Below are positions 11,052 through 23,385 of a stretch of DNA of 64,000 nucleotides, one piece after another. Source of the stretch: Sanguinoderma infundibulare. Lineage: Eukaryota; Basidiomycota; Agaricomycetes; Polyporales; Polyporaceae. The notes under the pieces are model-generated. The model did no database searches. It was not told the DNA's origin and was given only the letters and a program-made list of their open reading frames with translations. The stretch covers positions 1,612,001 through 1,676,000 of the forward strand of contig JAVLRN010000004.1 in assembly GCA_032821775.1 (NCBI GenBank). The letters run 5' to 3'. Within the stretch, counting starts at the first letter, position 1. The number at the start of each line of letters is the position of its first letter. The position numbers were made by a program, and so were the translations under genes.

Positions 11052-11544
11052 ATGCTTGCTCTTGTTGCTGCCCGTTCTGCCGTCCGTGCGCCCCGCGCGG
11101 CTGTTGCGCCCGTCGCGGTGCGCTTCTACACCGAGAACGCGTTCAAGTGAGTCCCTTGTGGCGTTTCAGTTGAACCTTCTGGTCTGATGCCTCGAGTAGC
11201 AAGAAGGAGAAGGCCCACGAAGGTCAGTCTTCTCGCTCAGGGGGAAGTGCGAGGCGAGATATCTGAGGGGTTTCTCCGATTTCAGACCAGTACGCCCGCC
11301 AGCACGAAAAGGCGCAGCTCGAAAAGCTGAAGAAGCAGGTGCGTCCACCTCTCTCCACTTCGTCCGATGCCCCCAGTCACTCATCGAACTGGCGGGGTGT
11401 GTTGTAGATCGCCGCAAAGCAGGCCGAGCTCGTACGTGTAGATTTCAGAGCACCATCGCATTTGCTCGGGAGGCTCATCGTTGGCTACAGGACAAGCTCC
11501 AGAAGGAGCACGATGAGCTCAACGACAACCAGGAGAAGAAGTAG
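11052..11544 (+). CDS. INH1: Mitochondrial ATPase inhibitor IF1, 82 aa, 5 exons
   Basis: Small helical inhibitor that blocks reverse ATP hydrolysis by the F1 motor when the membrane potential falls. Exons 11052-11146, 11200-11222, 11286-11338, 11408-11431 and 11491-11544, two of them only 23-24 nt long. The product has an arginine-rich import presequence (MLALVAARSAVRAPRAAVAP). A long charged helix follows, carrying the IATP signature KKEKAHEDQYARQHEKAQLE and a C-terminal coiled-coil part (AELDKLQKEHDELNDNQEKK). Length and composition fit fungal IF1. Four introns in a gene of 249 coding bases is dense even for this group. It faces ATP14 head to head. Confidence 0.9.
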
Positions 11545-12130
11545 ACGGTATGGTCCCGCGTGTTCCTGCAAGCTACCGAATAGCGTGGATGAGGAATGGT
11601 ACGAGCACCCCAATATCTTTGCCGTATCTACTCTCATGCTCTTTCATGCGTAGTTTATTACGTCAACGTATCCCCCGTGTATTGTCTTTCTCATTCTGCA
11701 ATACTACGCAGCTCGCATCCACGTTTGTCATTCTGTGGTTTCTCGTCCACGGCACCGCGGTGGGCTTGCTGAAATCTCAGTGCGGGCCCAGGGACCAGTC
11801 AATGACGGCGGTCAAAATACACTGGGTGTGCGATATCGCGTCTGTCAAATGCAACACCGTCGACCGCGTAACGATCATCAGACTCCTAATTATGCACGTT
11901 TACGGCATGGTGCCACGGAGGTATACAAACTGCATGTCATGTCGGGTTCAAACCCGTGGATGCGACATCTACTACCTTTCCCCCTTTCCGGGACACTGCA
12001 AACCAAATCGCCGCAGCAACCTGCTTCGAACTTCGTCATGGTGCCGCTTGCTCTGTCCTTCTTGCATCATTGGCCAACCCTGCTCAGCATTTCCAGGGTG
12101 TCCTGACGTTCGGCGAACGAGGTCCATGCG
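11545..12130. other. Intergenic, nothing recognised
   Basis: Downstream flank of INH1 leading into the aldo/keto reductase relic. Open frames of 100-200 codons exist but overlap and have no motif. A short T-arm-like palindrome at about 11941 does not form a tRNA. Confidence 0.45.
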
Positions 12131-12179
12131 CTGCTCGTCGTTTGTCAGGCCGCGCAAAACAACCTTCCGCCGATTCGCT

Positions 12180-12560
12180 TAGATGGCCTTGTTTACGATT
12201 TGGAGGACGTGAATGCCATCTTGGACGCCTTCTAGAAGCACCGCCGTTACAGGATATGCCTCCAAGGTCATCACGCCCCGAGAAGTGACAGGAAAAGCTG
12301 AAGGTATGCGCTCGCATTGACATCGCGCACACGTACGCGGGCGGGACGTGTGAGGAGGATTTCGGAAAATCTAACTGGAAGAAGCCAGGGCTTGTTATGA
12401 ACACGAAGCTTCATCCCCCATCCTGTGCGTCCTGGGAGTGTACGTTCGCACACCTTCAGGTTTATGAACTATTTTGATGTTGTTGTAGTTGAATGTCAGG
12501 GACCACTCGCCCGAGATACGCGGATGTATGCCGAAGAGCAAAGCTTACGTCTGAGGTTCA
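12180..12560 (+). pseudogene. Relic of an aldo/keto reductase, N-terminal half
   Basis: The plus strand at 12183-12234 reads LVYDLEDVNAILDAF followed by a stop, matching the N-terminal helix of the aflatoxin-aldehyde-reductase-like aldo/keto reductases. After a frame change, about 12312-12410 reads AHTYAGGTCEEDFGKSNW and then PGLVMNTKLHPPS. These are the (DTA)-Y catalytic strand and the TKL strand. A probable old intron (about 12438-12490) leads to DHSPEIR, the next conserved block. Stops and frame changes rule out function. A C-terminal AKR relic lies in the opposite orientation at 18.5-19.05 kb. Confidence 0.55.
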
Positions 12561-12884
12561 TTTGGCGTTTGAGGGGGGTTCATCGCGATCCTAACCAACG
12601 GCGTACGTCCCTCCCTCACCTATCTCCCTTCACTCTGTTCTTTCAAGCCCTTGCCGCTAATTTCCCTTATAGCTCCGTCGACACGTAGTACCTTCACCGC
12701 CCGCATCTCAAGACCTCTCCAAGGACACGCTACAGACGGTCGACGAGCTCTACAAAGCTCAAGCGGTTCAGTATCTCAGACTGGATGTTCTGCCGAGATG
12801 GCGCATCTGTCGCCGGCGAACTGGTGGATATAGCTGATGACCTACTAGCTACGCCAACTTTGAGCCCGGACTGCTAATTCATGA

Positions 12885-13645
12885 CATGTGGTCGCGCTCA
12901 TCCCTTCCAAAAAGACTTACAGTGTCGGAGAACACGGCTATTCGTCGTTCGCCCAGGCAATGATCCGAGGCCTGCACGCGCTTCCGAAGGTGTGCAGATG
13001 CTGGCGCGAGCTAACCCTCGCTACACCGACGCTGAGCCAGACGACCGTCTCGAGCTGTCTCGAGAGTCTTCTCGGGCGGCCAGACATATTTGCGACGCAG
13101 CGTGTACCTCCTCGACAATCGCATCTCTAGAAATGTCTGTTGACTGCTCCAACGCTCGCTCTCTCCCAAACTTGGTCTTGAACAACGCTCGGGGGATCCG
13201 CAAGCTTTATCCCTTTTCTGGGCTTCCAACGCGACACGAAAACCCCCAATCACTCAAGTCATTTGAAGCCACCGCTCTTGAGAAGTGCCTGCGTGCATCT
13301 TTCCCGGATCTCAGTCGTGGTCTGCCACCTGGGACACCTTTCTTGCCCTTCTTCTCGGGTGGCGGCATTAGGCTGCAGTTCTTTTGTCTCTGGAACATAT
13401 CGGTTCTCCCTGCGAACGATTTTCCTGCCCTTCCAATCGCACAGTTTCCCTGAGCGAGCTGCACGCCTTGCGATACTTGTGCTTCAACTATCTGTCGACG
13501 TCAACGGAAGAAGAACCCGCACACGCGGCCGATTTTCTCCTCTCACACCTCGCCATCCCAGCGACGTGTCACCTACAGCTCAACGCGCCTGGGACGTCGC
13601 TCTCGACTCAATCGTTACTTCTGCAGGTGGGAAAGGTTAGTTGAA
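12885..13645 (+). pseudogene. Relic of an F-box/LRR-type gene
   Basis: The stretch at about 12960-13060 reads LPKVCRCWRELTLATPTL, the conserved second half of basidiomycete F-box domains. The stretch at about 13440-13600 reads in another frame LSELHALRYLCFNYLST and later LLSHLAIPAT, like the LRR-type tail of the same proteins. The two parts are in different frames with stops between, and no start precedes the F-box. I read it as a decayed member of the large F-box family. Confidence 0.45.
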
Positions 13646-13856
13646 ACCAAATTGAGCTTGAGCGGATCAATTCCGCCAGGACTGGCGGAGGTTCACGTGG
13701 CAGTATTTGTGAGTGCCAAACAAGAGGTGACGCCGAGATTTTGCGACGTCGACGCCGGGCATCTTGCTCTGTGTGCTGGTGGTTGCTGGTCCGCCCTTCC
13801 CGCTTTACAGCCCCCCCAAAACTGTCTCCGCTTGGTGTCGACAGGCCTCGAGGACG

Positions 13857-16800
13857 ATGATCCCGCTCACACGACGCAACGCAGCGCGGGGAGCTGCTCT
13901 CGTATCCTATACTCGTCAGACCCTCCCCCGGCCTGCTCGTCTCTACTCGACGCCCACAAAAAAGGTGTCGCAGGAGTATGCGTCGCTGTCGCCCCAACCT
14001 CCTCCGCCAGACTACCCCGCATACATGCCGGCCCTGTCGAGCAGCGAGACTCGGTCGTCGTCCATACACCCCGACATGCATGGCTTCCTCAACCGACGCA
14101 CTCCGTACACCATTCTCCCCACACCCATGCCGGACGACGTCGTTCAATCTCCCACCGATATCCTCTTCACGGATGCGCCCACACAGGACCAGGTCGCCGT
14201 CCTCGACGCCTGTCTCCGCGGCAACGATGTCCCTCGCGCGAAGCTCATCTTCGAGCGCGTCCGCGACACCCGCTCGGGTGACCCCATCCTCGAGTCCGGC
14301 CTCTACAACTCGCTCATCGACGCATACCTCACCATGGCTAGCCAGGAGGTCCTCAACCGTGCAAATTGGCTCGAGGATGCCTGGTCGCTCTACAACGACA
14401 TGGAGGGCCCCCACGACAAGGTGAACCCGACGGTCAGGACCTACGCGCTCATGCTCAAGGCCTGGATCAGGCATAACCCCGAATCCCGCCAGCCCGTGTT
14501 CGTCAGCGGTGCTACCGTGCACGACCCCGTCTCCCTCCTGGGCAACATCATCGGCCGCAACATATCCCCTGCCTTGGTCATCTCTGACCAGGTCTTCACC
14601 ACCAACGAGGAGGCGACCGACGCTATCAGGACGCTGTCCAAGGCCGCCGCTCAGATGGGCCTCGCGAGCGTGGTGCAGGAGCTCGGCCTGACCGAATTTC
14701 TTGGGAAGCAGCCGGAGGACCCGCTAGAGGATGTGCCCGATGTCGTTCCTGTCATGAAGCGCAAGGTGCGTCCAATGCCGTCTTTCGTTTTTGCCTTCCC
14801 GCACCCAACGGACCGCGTCGCAGAAAATCAAGGTTGTGCAACAGGACGACGGCATGGTGACGCAGCTGTCGACCGACGAAGCGCTGCCACAGTCCGAGAG
14901 CGAAGTCCCTTTCAACCTTGAGACGCTCCGTCGACATTTGTCTGCCGTCGTGCTTGCCCGACGGGTGCTTTCCGAGGACACCGCGAGCCGGCAACGGTTG
15001 CTGGAGGACTCTGTGTACACCGCCGCGGCGGAGCGCTTGAGGCACCAGACGGAGGTCATGGACGGACTGGGGCTTCCGAGCAGGGGTCTGCAGTCGAACG
15101 ACCTCAGGACGTGGATGTGGGAGTGGCACCAAAAGTTGCAGGTGCGGATAAAGGCCGAGTTGGAGAGCCTCGTCGTTGAGGAGCGCGTGATCGGTATGTG
15201 CGTTTCTACACGGGGGCCGCCTGCGATAGTATACTGAACATTTTTCAGAACGAATGCAACAGGCGAAGAAGAAAGCGGGCAAGACGACCAAGACCGAGGA
15301 GCTGCTGCTGAGCCCGTTCCTCCGGCTGCTGTCTCCGGAGAAGCTGTCGCTGATCACGATCATGGAACTCATGCACCTGCACAATTCTGGGGGCGTCCAG
15401 GACGGGATGAAGACCGCGCGGACGCTGCTGTCGGTTGGGCGTGCGGTGGAGGCGGAGTACAAGGCAGAGATGTGCAAGAAGAACAACATCTCGCTACCGG
15501 TTCCGACCTCGACGCCTCCGCGTGCGGGCGCGCAGAACGTCTTCACGACGGCGGGGTACAAGGACCTGTATGCACGGCGGGTGACGGCGCGGAAGTACAT
15601 GGAGGACTCGGAAGAGTGGACGTCTGAGTGGTCGCAGCTGGTCCGGGTCAAGGTTGGGAGCTTCTTGTTGGACTGCATCATGGACGTCGCCACCGTCAGT
15701 CGGAGAATGAGGGACCCTCGCACTGGGGAGCAGATGTGAGTGTTTGTGATTCCTCTGTCGCAAGTGCCTAGGTTGACGCTGGAATCCTAGCTCGGAGGAA
15801 CAGCCGGCGTTCTTCCACTCGTACGAGTACATGCGCGGTATGAAGCTGGGCGTGATCAAGTTCAACCAGGCGGTGGCAGAGAGGATGTCGAAGGATCCTG
15901 AAATCGTCGAGACGCTTCACCCGCGCCACCTGCCGATGCTCATCAACCCGAAACCGTGGCTGAGCTACGACAGTGGCGGGTATCTGTACAGGCGGACGTC
16001 GGCAATGCGTTTCAAGGATTCGCGCGAGCAGGAGGTGTACCTTCGACATGCGTCTGACGCGGGACGGCTCGAGCTCATCTTCGCGGGTCTTGACGTGTTG
16101 GGTAGCACGCCGTGGCAGATAAACCGGCGTGTGTTCGACGTCGTCCTGGAGGTGTGGAACTCGGGCGAGCGGTTCTGCAAGATCCCGCCTGCAGTGCCTT
16201 CAGAACCTGAGCCGGTCAGGCCGGAGAACATGGAGTCGGACCACAAAGCCAAGGTGGTCTACCTGGAGCGGCAGAAGCAGTGGATGCAGAACAGGGCTTC
16301 GAACCACTCGGACCGTTGCAGCGTCAACTACAAGGTCGAGATCGCACGCGCATTCCTCGGGGATACGGTCTACTTCCCGCACAACGTTGACTTCCGTGGG
16401 CGGGCGTACCCGATCCCTCCGCATCTGTCGCACATCGGGGACGACCTGTCGCGTGGGCTGCTGATCTTCGACGAGAAGAAACCCCTCGGTGCGCGAGGCT
16501 TGCGCTGGCTTAAGATCCACCTTGCGAACCTGTACGGCTACGACAAGGCGAGCTTCGACGAGCGCGTCGAATACATCCACACGCATCTCGACGAGATCTT
16601 CGACTCGGCTGATCGCCCACTTGAAGGCGGCCGCTGGTGGACGAAGGCGGATGACCCATGGCAGTGCCTCGCGACGTGCTTCGAGCTCACGGATGCGCTC
16701 CGCTCACCCGACGCGGAGGCGTACGAGTGCGGCTTGCCCGTGCACCAGGACGGAACGTGTAACGGGTTGCAGCATTACGCTGCTCTTGGTGGCGATGCGG

Positions 16801-18154
16801 AGGGCGCGGCGCAGGTGAACTTGGCCGCGGCTGACCGGCCGTCGGACGTGTACACTTATGTTGCCAATATGGTCGAGGACTCGATCAAGAAGGACATCGA
16901 GAAGAGCGACAACGAGTACGCGAAGGTCCTGTCTGGCAAGATCTCTCGTAAGGTTGTGAAGCAAACGGTCAGTGTTTTTGTCGTGGTTGGCATGCTACAG
17001 GAAGGGCTCACGAGTTTTCGCCAGGTCATGACGACCGTCTATGGGGTCACGTTTATCGGGGCTCGCGAGCAGATCGAGCGCCAGCTCAAGGACCGCGGCG
17101 ACGTCCCGGCGGAGATGTGCTGGCTCGCAGCGGCGTACCTCGCGAAGAAGGTGCTCGCGTCCATCGGTGATCTCTTCAAAGGCGCAAAGGACATCCAGAA
17201 CTGGCTGAACATGTGCGCGCGCCTTGTCGCGAAGGCGATCCCGCAAGACCGACTGGTGGAGTCGTATACGCAGAAAATCAAACCCCCGTCGGGGCACAGA
17301 CGCAAGGCGGAGCCGCGGTGGAAGAAGGAGCAGATGACGTCCGTCGTGTGGACGACGCCGCTCGGGTTGCCGATCGTGCAGCCGTACCGGGCGACGAAGC
17401 GCAAGCAGGTGATGACGGCCATCCAGTCCGTCTTCATCTCGGACCCGTCGAGCCCGTCGACGGTGAACGCGTCGAAGCAGGCGTCGGCGTTCCCGCCGAA
17501 CTTTGTGCACAGCCTGGACGCGACGCACATGATGCTCACCGCGCTCGAGTGCCGGGCGCAGGGCCTGACGTTCGCGTCGGTGCACGACTCGTACTGGACG
17601 CACCCGTGCAGCATCGACCAGATGTCGGCGATCATCCGGGAAACGTTCATCGCCCTTCACTCGTCTGACGTCCTCAAGGGTCTTCATGAGGAGGTAAGCG
17701 TCGCTTGTGCCGTCTGTGGGATGCGGGATGGGAGTTGTTGACTGGGTGTTTTCTGCAGTTCAAGGAGCGCTACAAGGACTACAAGATTCCGCTTGCCACG
17801 CTCCGCGGGACTGCGTTCAAGAAGCTGAACCTCTCGCCCGAGCAGCTGGGCGTGTCCAGCGAGGACGCGAAGTTGCTCACCGAGGGCCCCGGCGCGGACG
17901 AGGACGAGGACGCGCAGGCTCAGGGTCTTGATGGAGAGGATGAGGATGTCGACCTCGAGGCCGAGGAGGCGGAGGTGGAGCCTGAGGAGAAGCCGAAGGC
18001 CAAGAAGAGGCCCGGGCCGCGCGTTCGCAAATGCGACGTCGAGACGCGACTGGCGAACAAGTTCGTCAACCTGGCGGACGTCCTCCCGGCCGTTCCTGAG
18101 AAGGGCCATTTCGACGTGCACGACATCAAGCAGTCGCCGTACTTCTTCTCATAA
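13857..18154 (+). CDS. RPO41: Mitochondrial DNA-directed RNA polymerase, 1335 aa, 6 exons
   Basis: Single-subunit, T7-like polymerase that transcribes mitochondrial DNA. Exons 13857-14765, 14824-15193, 15249-15735, 15791-16967, 17025-17693, 17759-18154. The N-terminus (MIPLTRRNAARGAALVSYTR) is an import presequence. It is followed by a PPR-like helical domain (about residues 110-190) as in other mitochondrial polymerases. Catalytic blocks appear in order: DFRGRAYPIPPHLSHIGDD; HQDGTCNGLQHYAALGGD with the metal-binding Asp near residue 909; the O-helix KVVKQTVMTTVYG; NFVHSLDATHMM; and FASVHDSYWTH with the second Asp near residue 1169. The protein ends in the usual aromatic FFS. A C-terminal insertion of about 60 residues rich in Glu/Asp and then Lys lies between the last palm motif and the end. 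Intron 4 is 57 nt and lacks in-frame stops. Confidence 0.95.
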
Positions 18155-18469
18155 GCTCCCCGTCGGCCAAACTTTGCCCGCCCCTCCGTATCGCACTGCC
18201 CGTCCTGCACCGCACCGCACCGCACCGTGTTCCGTTACATACTCGCTCGTTTTCTCTTCGCATGGATCCTGCACGCATTGCTTTCGCCGCACGCACGCCG
18301 CTACACTTAACTGATTAATCGTCGTCGTTCCAACAACAACACATCCGGCTACCAACCGCTACTTGCATATACTAACCAACCACAGCAATCATTCGACATG
18401 TATCTTATGCGCATTATAGTTATTCGTACACGGCCTACGCTGCTTACATAGATAGAGAACGTAATGGAT

Positions 18470-19050
<581 letters not shown>

Positions 19051-19399
19051 ACGTGATGCCGAAGCGAACACACTACGGGAGCCTGACGATCGGGCTCGGC
19101 AGACGGCAGATGCGTCAAAGGTGTTCTCGCGAACTCGACGTCGGTGGGAGAGGATGTATAAGGAGGCAGAGATCCCGACCGGATTGGAGAAAAACAAATG
19201 GTGGCCAGCACGCTTGGCTGTTGCAACGGCAGTGACCCACTGACGCGTCCGAGAGCACCCACCAGCAGTTCCGAGTGAATGGTGTATAGAAACAGTCTCT
19301 GGCCCCAATCCCAGGCGTGGCGGTCGTATTTTGAGGCCCATCTCACAGCACTGCGTCCTTTGTTTAGCAAACAACTCATCCAACATGCAGAATACTGGG

Positions 19400-19765
19400 T
19401 CTACTCACCTAGAGCTAAATTATTGCTGTAGTCCACCGTCGACTGGATTCAAAACAGTAGTGGTCCAAGAGTTACGGTACCTGGGTTCGCCACGCATCAC
19501 TCATGCACGAGCCTATACTGGAGAGCCCGTCAAGCTATTCAAGAGTCAAGGTCTTGGTTCAAGTCATGGCACTGCACTGGGGAGCGACGGAGGAGGGGAA
19601 ATCCAACTGTGGTGCGCTAGAGACCGTTCGTGCGTCACAGTTTTGCCGGAGGGTGGCGATGGATGGTATTTGGCTTTCTCCGAGGACGGTCGTAAATTAG
19701 CATCCACACGCAGAGACGGGTATTGCGTCTACATCTACCACCTGGACATTTTCGGTCTGACGTAA
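19400..19765 (+). pseudogene. WD40 gene fragment
   Basis: The frame ending at 19765 contains GGEIQLWCARDRSCVTVL followed by GWYLAFSEDGRKLAS and a final VYIYHLDIF. This corresponds to the last one and a half blades of the F-box-WD40 genes at 20.5 and 28.4 kb, whose ends read VQIWRTDDRVCVAEL, LAFSGDSRKVAY and VHIFDLDTL. Nothing upstream continues the propeller. It lies just outside the left arm of the inverted duplication and is probably a third, truncated copy. Confidence 0.45.
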
Positions 19766-19904
19766 CACCTTGCATTTTCTTCTTGACTTGTACTGCGTAT
19801 GGTATAGCCCTTGTCGAAGCCTACGATTGTTCCTAGACATCGACATCAGTACCATACGTTCAAGTCGGATGATCAATCGTATTGAACAGAACTGTCCTTA
19901 CCTC

Positions 19905-22900
19905 TATAGAGAAGTGGGAGATGCGACGAGGAATTCGGTGAGGCGAGTGAGATCTCGTTGAGATCTCGCATGTCAAGGTTGCCAGACGCCGGGCAATGTC
20001 GCTGCGGACGGACCTGTTTGCACCGAGTCCGCTCATCGTCCATCAACCTTCGTCCACTCTCCGTAAACGTGCTTGCATCGACGCCCAATCGCATCCCAAC
20101 TCCTTGCAATTGATGAACACATCGACATCGTATGTGTAGCCAACGTACGCGGCATTCACTGTTTGGGGCATGCGTATCGTCGCGGTCGAGGTTATACACG
20201 CTGTCTATCACTACTCGTGACATATACCCTCCGGCCGGTAAATTTTAACAGAAAAGATCTACCCATTGATCAATACTTTCGTTTTATCAGGAATCCTGAG
20301 TTCCCTATAGGCACCGCAGCCTTCGTGCGCTAGTATAAGCTTCGGGACAAAATGAAACCCTAAGACCACGCCTTCTCCACGCCATAAGACCCGAGGACCC
20401 AAGGATACTCGCAAACCGTCCCCACCCTCTTGCTGTTTCCACTACCGTCCCATCATGTCGCTCACCTCCCGCCTCCCCGTTGAAACCATCGAGCGAATCA
20501 TCGACCAGGCCCGCGACGACTCGAGGACGCTATCCACTTTTACCCTTTCCTGTCGCACCCTCCTAACCCGCAGTCGTCGCCACCTCTTCGCCCATATCTG
20601 CATCCGGACAATCGAGCAGTTGCGGTCCATCTTCAAGTTCCTCGACGCACATCCTTGGCTACCTCCCTTGGTTTGGCGGGTCACACTTCGCCCTAGCTGG
20701 GAGAAGTCTGCTATGATGTACTTCAGTGCCTTTCCATTGCCCCTCTTTTCCAGGCTACCTAACCTGCGTCACTGGGGGTTCATCGGCTCGGCGTATGACT
20801 ATGTGACCGGTGATAGTAGGCTCGGACTGCATCGCTCCGCGTTGTTGGGATGCAGGTACTCCGGAATCCACGTTCAAGATCTGACCCTTCACCGTGTCTC
20901 TTTCTCTTCCGCCGGGGATTTCATCCGCTTCCTGGCTGCTTTCCGAAACCTCGAATTCCTGTCCTGTGGCTGGGTTTTCATTCAAAAGGGCCGTCAACCG
21001 GACCCAGTACCTCCTGAGCCTGCTGCATACAGTGCGATCCCTCAACGGTTGGTGAAACAGCTGCGCCTGGTCAGATTGTCGGTGAGTCTCCGCTGTCTTA
21101 ATTGATCCCCTGGTTGACGATTGCGCTGACATTTGCACATCGCCACAGCTGTATTATGGAAACAGCTTCGCACTGGATGCGCTTTTATTGGAGGCGTCCC
21201 AAGCCAGTCTCAAGCATCTTCAGCTATACTGTGGCATTGGTAGCTCTTCGGAAAATAAAACGCATGGACCCCACATTGAAGGTAGGATACCGGTTTTGAA
21301 GAACAATTGAAAAGATGATTTCTGATAAACGTTTTTGCCCAGCAAATTTGCGCACCCTCATTCCACGTCTCGATTCTTTCGCAATTGACCTGCCGGTGGA
21401 CAAGGCTGCGGTGCAGAACCGGCCCTCCATAAGACCCGTCATGGTCCCGAAAGCCATCGATATCCTGAAGTCCATGTCCCCTTCTTCCAAATCGAAAAAC
21501 CCCGCCCTCACGATCACGGTCATGCTCTCCTTCGAGGCGCCACCCAATCTCTACTCAGACACTCATTTCCAGACGTGTCGTGCGCCTGAGGATGCAATGC
21601 TAGCTTCTTCCTTTCCATTCGCCTTTGTTGTTCAAGTTCCGAGCTGCGAGCCCATGTACATTCCCCGATGGAGCAGACGGACCTTCTGGATCTCTGCCAT
21701 GGGAAGGTGTTTCGCGGAAGCGAACAGGCGGAAAGTGCTCAGGGTCAAATTTCCTCAAAAGCCGCTGCTTGGTGCGCGTCACGACTGTGAGTAATGGGAT
21801 CCAAAACCCAAAGGTTGAAGTGATATTGACGTATGACAACAGTGTACGACTCTGATGTACAGGTGGTCACCGCCTCCCCAGACGGCAGATGGTTCGCAGC
21901 CGGATTAGCAGACTCTACCATTGTCGTCTTCGACGCCCAGGATGGAACTGTCGCATGGGACTGGATCGCGGACGAACGATCCATCAGTACGCTCGCCTTC
22001 TCCCCGGATGGCCGGTACATCCTCTTTGTTGGGAGCAATGTCCGAGTATGGGACCTCGACAGCGGTCCTGAGCTCGCTGCAACCCTCGATGGAGAGACCT
22101 CAAACGTTCGGTGTTGTGCATGGGCCAACACTGGTGCGTTGCTCGCAACAGGGTCCGACGATGGGACGGTGCACGTCTGGAGTGGACCGAATGGACGCGA
22201 TGTCGCATTCCGGAAGCTCCGTGTTCTCAAGGACGGACGGGGTGGAGGTATAATCAAGAAAATCCAATTCTCCCGCGATGCCTCCTGTATCTTGGCCACG
22301 ACGTATGGGCCGGGGTGCCGAGCGTTGATGTTGAACGCTGGGGAGGAACGCAATCGTGCGCTCATGGCTCTACATGAACAACTCGCACTGGCGGTGGATG
22401 CGGACTTCGACCCGACGGGCCGCCGGATCGTCATCGCAACACCGAAGCTTGAAGTTGTAAACGTATGGGACATCGGAGCTGGAGAATCCCCTGTTATCGC
22501 GGGGGCTTTGAAGGTGGCTGCGCGGGGTGCGATGTTCTCGCCAGATGGCCGTTCCATCCTGGTGCAACACCGTGATGACCATAGAGGTGTCACCCTCTGG
22601 GATCTGGAGAAGGGCGAACATCCACGACTTGTTCAAACTTGGGTCGGTGCGTTCATGGCCTTTGCCCCCAATGGAAGGTTCTTTGCTGTGGTTGGCGACT
22701 CGAAGGTGCAGATATGGAGGACTGATGACCGTGTGTGCGTGGCTGAATTAAAAGTAACTGTCGACCACAGGTTGGCTTTCTCCGGAGATAGTCGCAAGGT
22801 AGCATACACGGACCGGACGAGAGTGCATATATTCGACTTGGACACTTTGGCTAGGCTTATCTAACGTCTGCACAACACAGTACAATGTATCGTCCATACC

Positions 22901-23385
22901 TAGATGACTATGTTGCATGTGGTGGAGCGTGGACCGCGCGACACAGGGAAACGCATGTGTGGAAGTCCTGCGTTGGACGCGTAGCCAGCTTTCTGTTTGA
23001 AACATTGAGCCAACTGGCGCGCTGATTGGGCTCGCAAGACATCGCGCAGACTGACTCTTCTTCCGTCCTCCACGGCGGCTGCCCTGGACTCGCACCGACG
23101 TAGTCAATCGTATTTCCCCGGCCCGCGTGGCACCCAAAGCGTTGCCAACGTCAGCCTCTTGGCTCGCTCGCATACCCTGAAATGCACGCACCAACGACAT
23201 CCCAAATCCGTCAGCACCAACGTCAGGATTCACCTGAATAGAACTGGCAGTGATAGCCTACAAAGTCGGGGAAGAGCGGGATACTGGAGTGTCGTGCTTG
23301 GGGTGGCTGATGTTCGCGCCACATTCGCGGTAGTAGTACATATTCGAAAGCGCGTAGTCGGATTGGGAATGTGCGAACCCTGCCG
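19905..23385 (+). repeat. Left arm of a large inverted duplication
   Basis: This segment reappears in reverse orientation at about 27668-31410. The matching covers the 5' flank, the whole F-box-WD40 gene including its introns, and the 3' flank. Readable anchor words are the outer edge near 19910 (agaagtgggagatgcgacg) and the inner edge near 23365 (cgcgtagtcggattgggaa), with reverse complements near 31395 and 27675. The match is imperfect, with substitutions and short indels. The 4.3 kb between the arms is single-copy in this window. Confidence 0.85.
20455..22864 (+). CDS. F-box-WD40 protein, copy 1, 741 aa, 4 exons
   Basis: Probable substrate receptor of an SCF ubiquitin ligase. Exons 20455-21081, 21149-21281, 21343-21786 and 21843-22864. 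The N-terminus (LPVETIERIIDQARDD, then FTLSCRTLLTRSRRHLF) is the basidiomycete F-box-like motif. A roughly 340-residue leucine-rich middle follows. After the third intron comes a WD40 part of about seven blades, with TASPDGRWFAAG, LAFSPDGRYILFVG, VRVWDLDSG, VNVWDIGAGE and VTLWDLEKGE. The frame of exon 3 would stop at 21794, but a GTGAGT donor at 21787 and an aacag acceptor at 21842 join it in phase to the WD40 exon. The same junction is kept in copy 2. If the intron is retained, an F-box-only protein of 403 aa results. Confidence 0.8.

Noticed and set aside
11935..11975. T-arm-like sequence (cgggttcaaacccg) suggesting a tRNA
   Set aside because: Only the inner two T-stem pairs form; no acceptor, D or anticodon arm can be built around it.
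13608..14522. 304-codon open frame on the minus strand
   Set aside because: It lies antisense to RPO41 exon 1 and has the Arg/Val/Gly-heavy composition of a shadow of GC-rich coding sequence.
16995..17687. 230-codon open frame on the minus strand
   Set aside because: Antisense shadow of the RPO41 catalytic exon; arginine- and histidine-rich, no motif.
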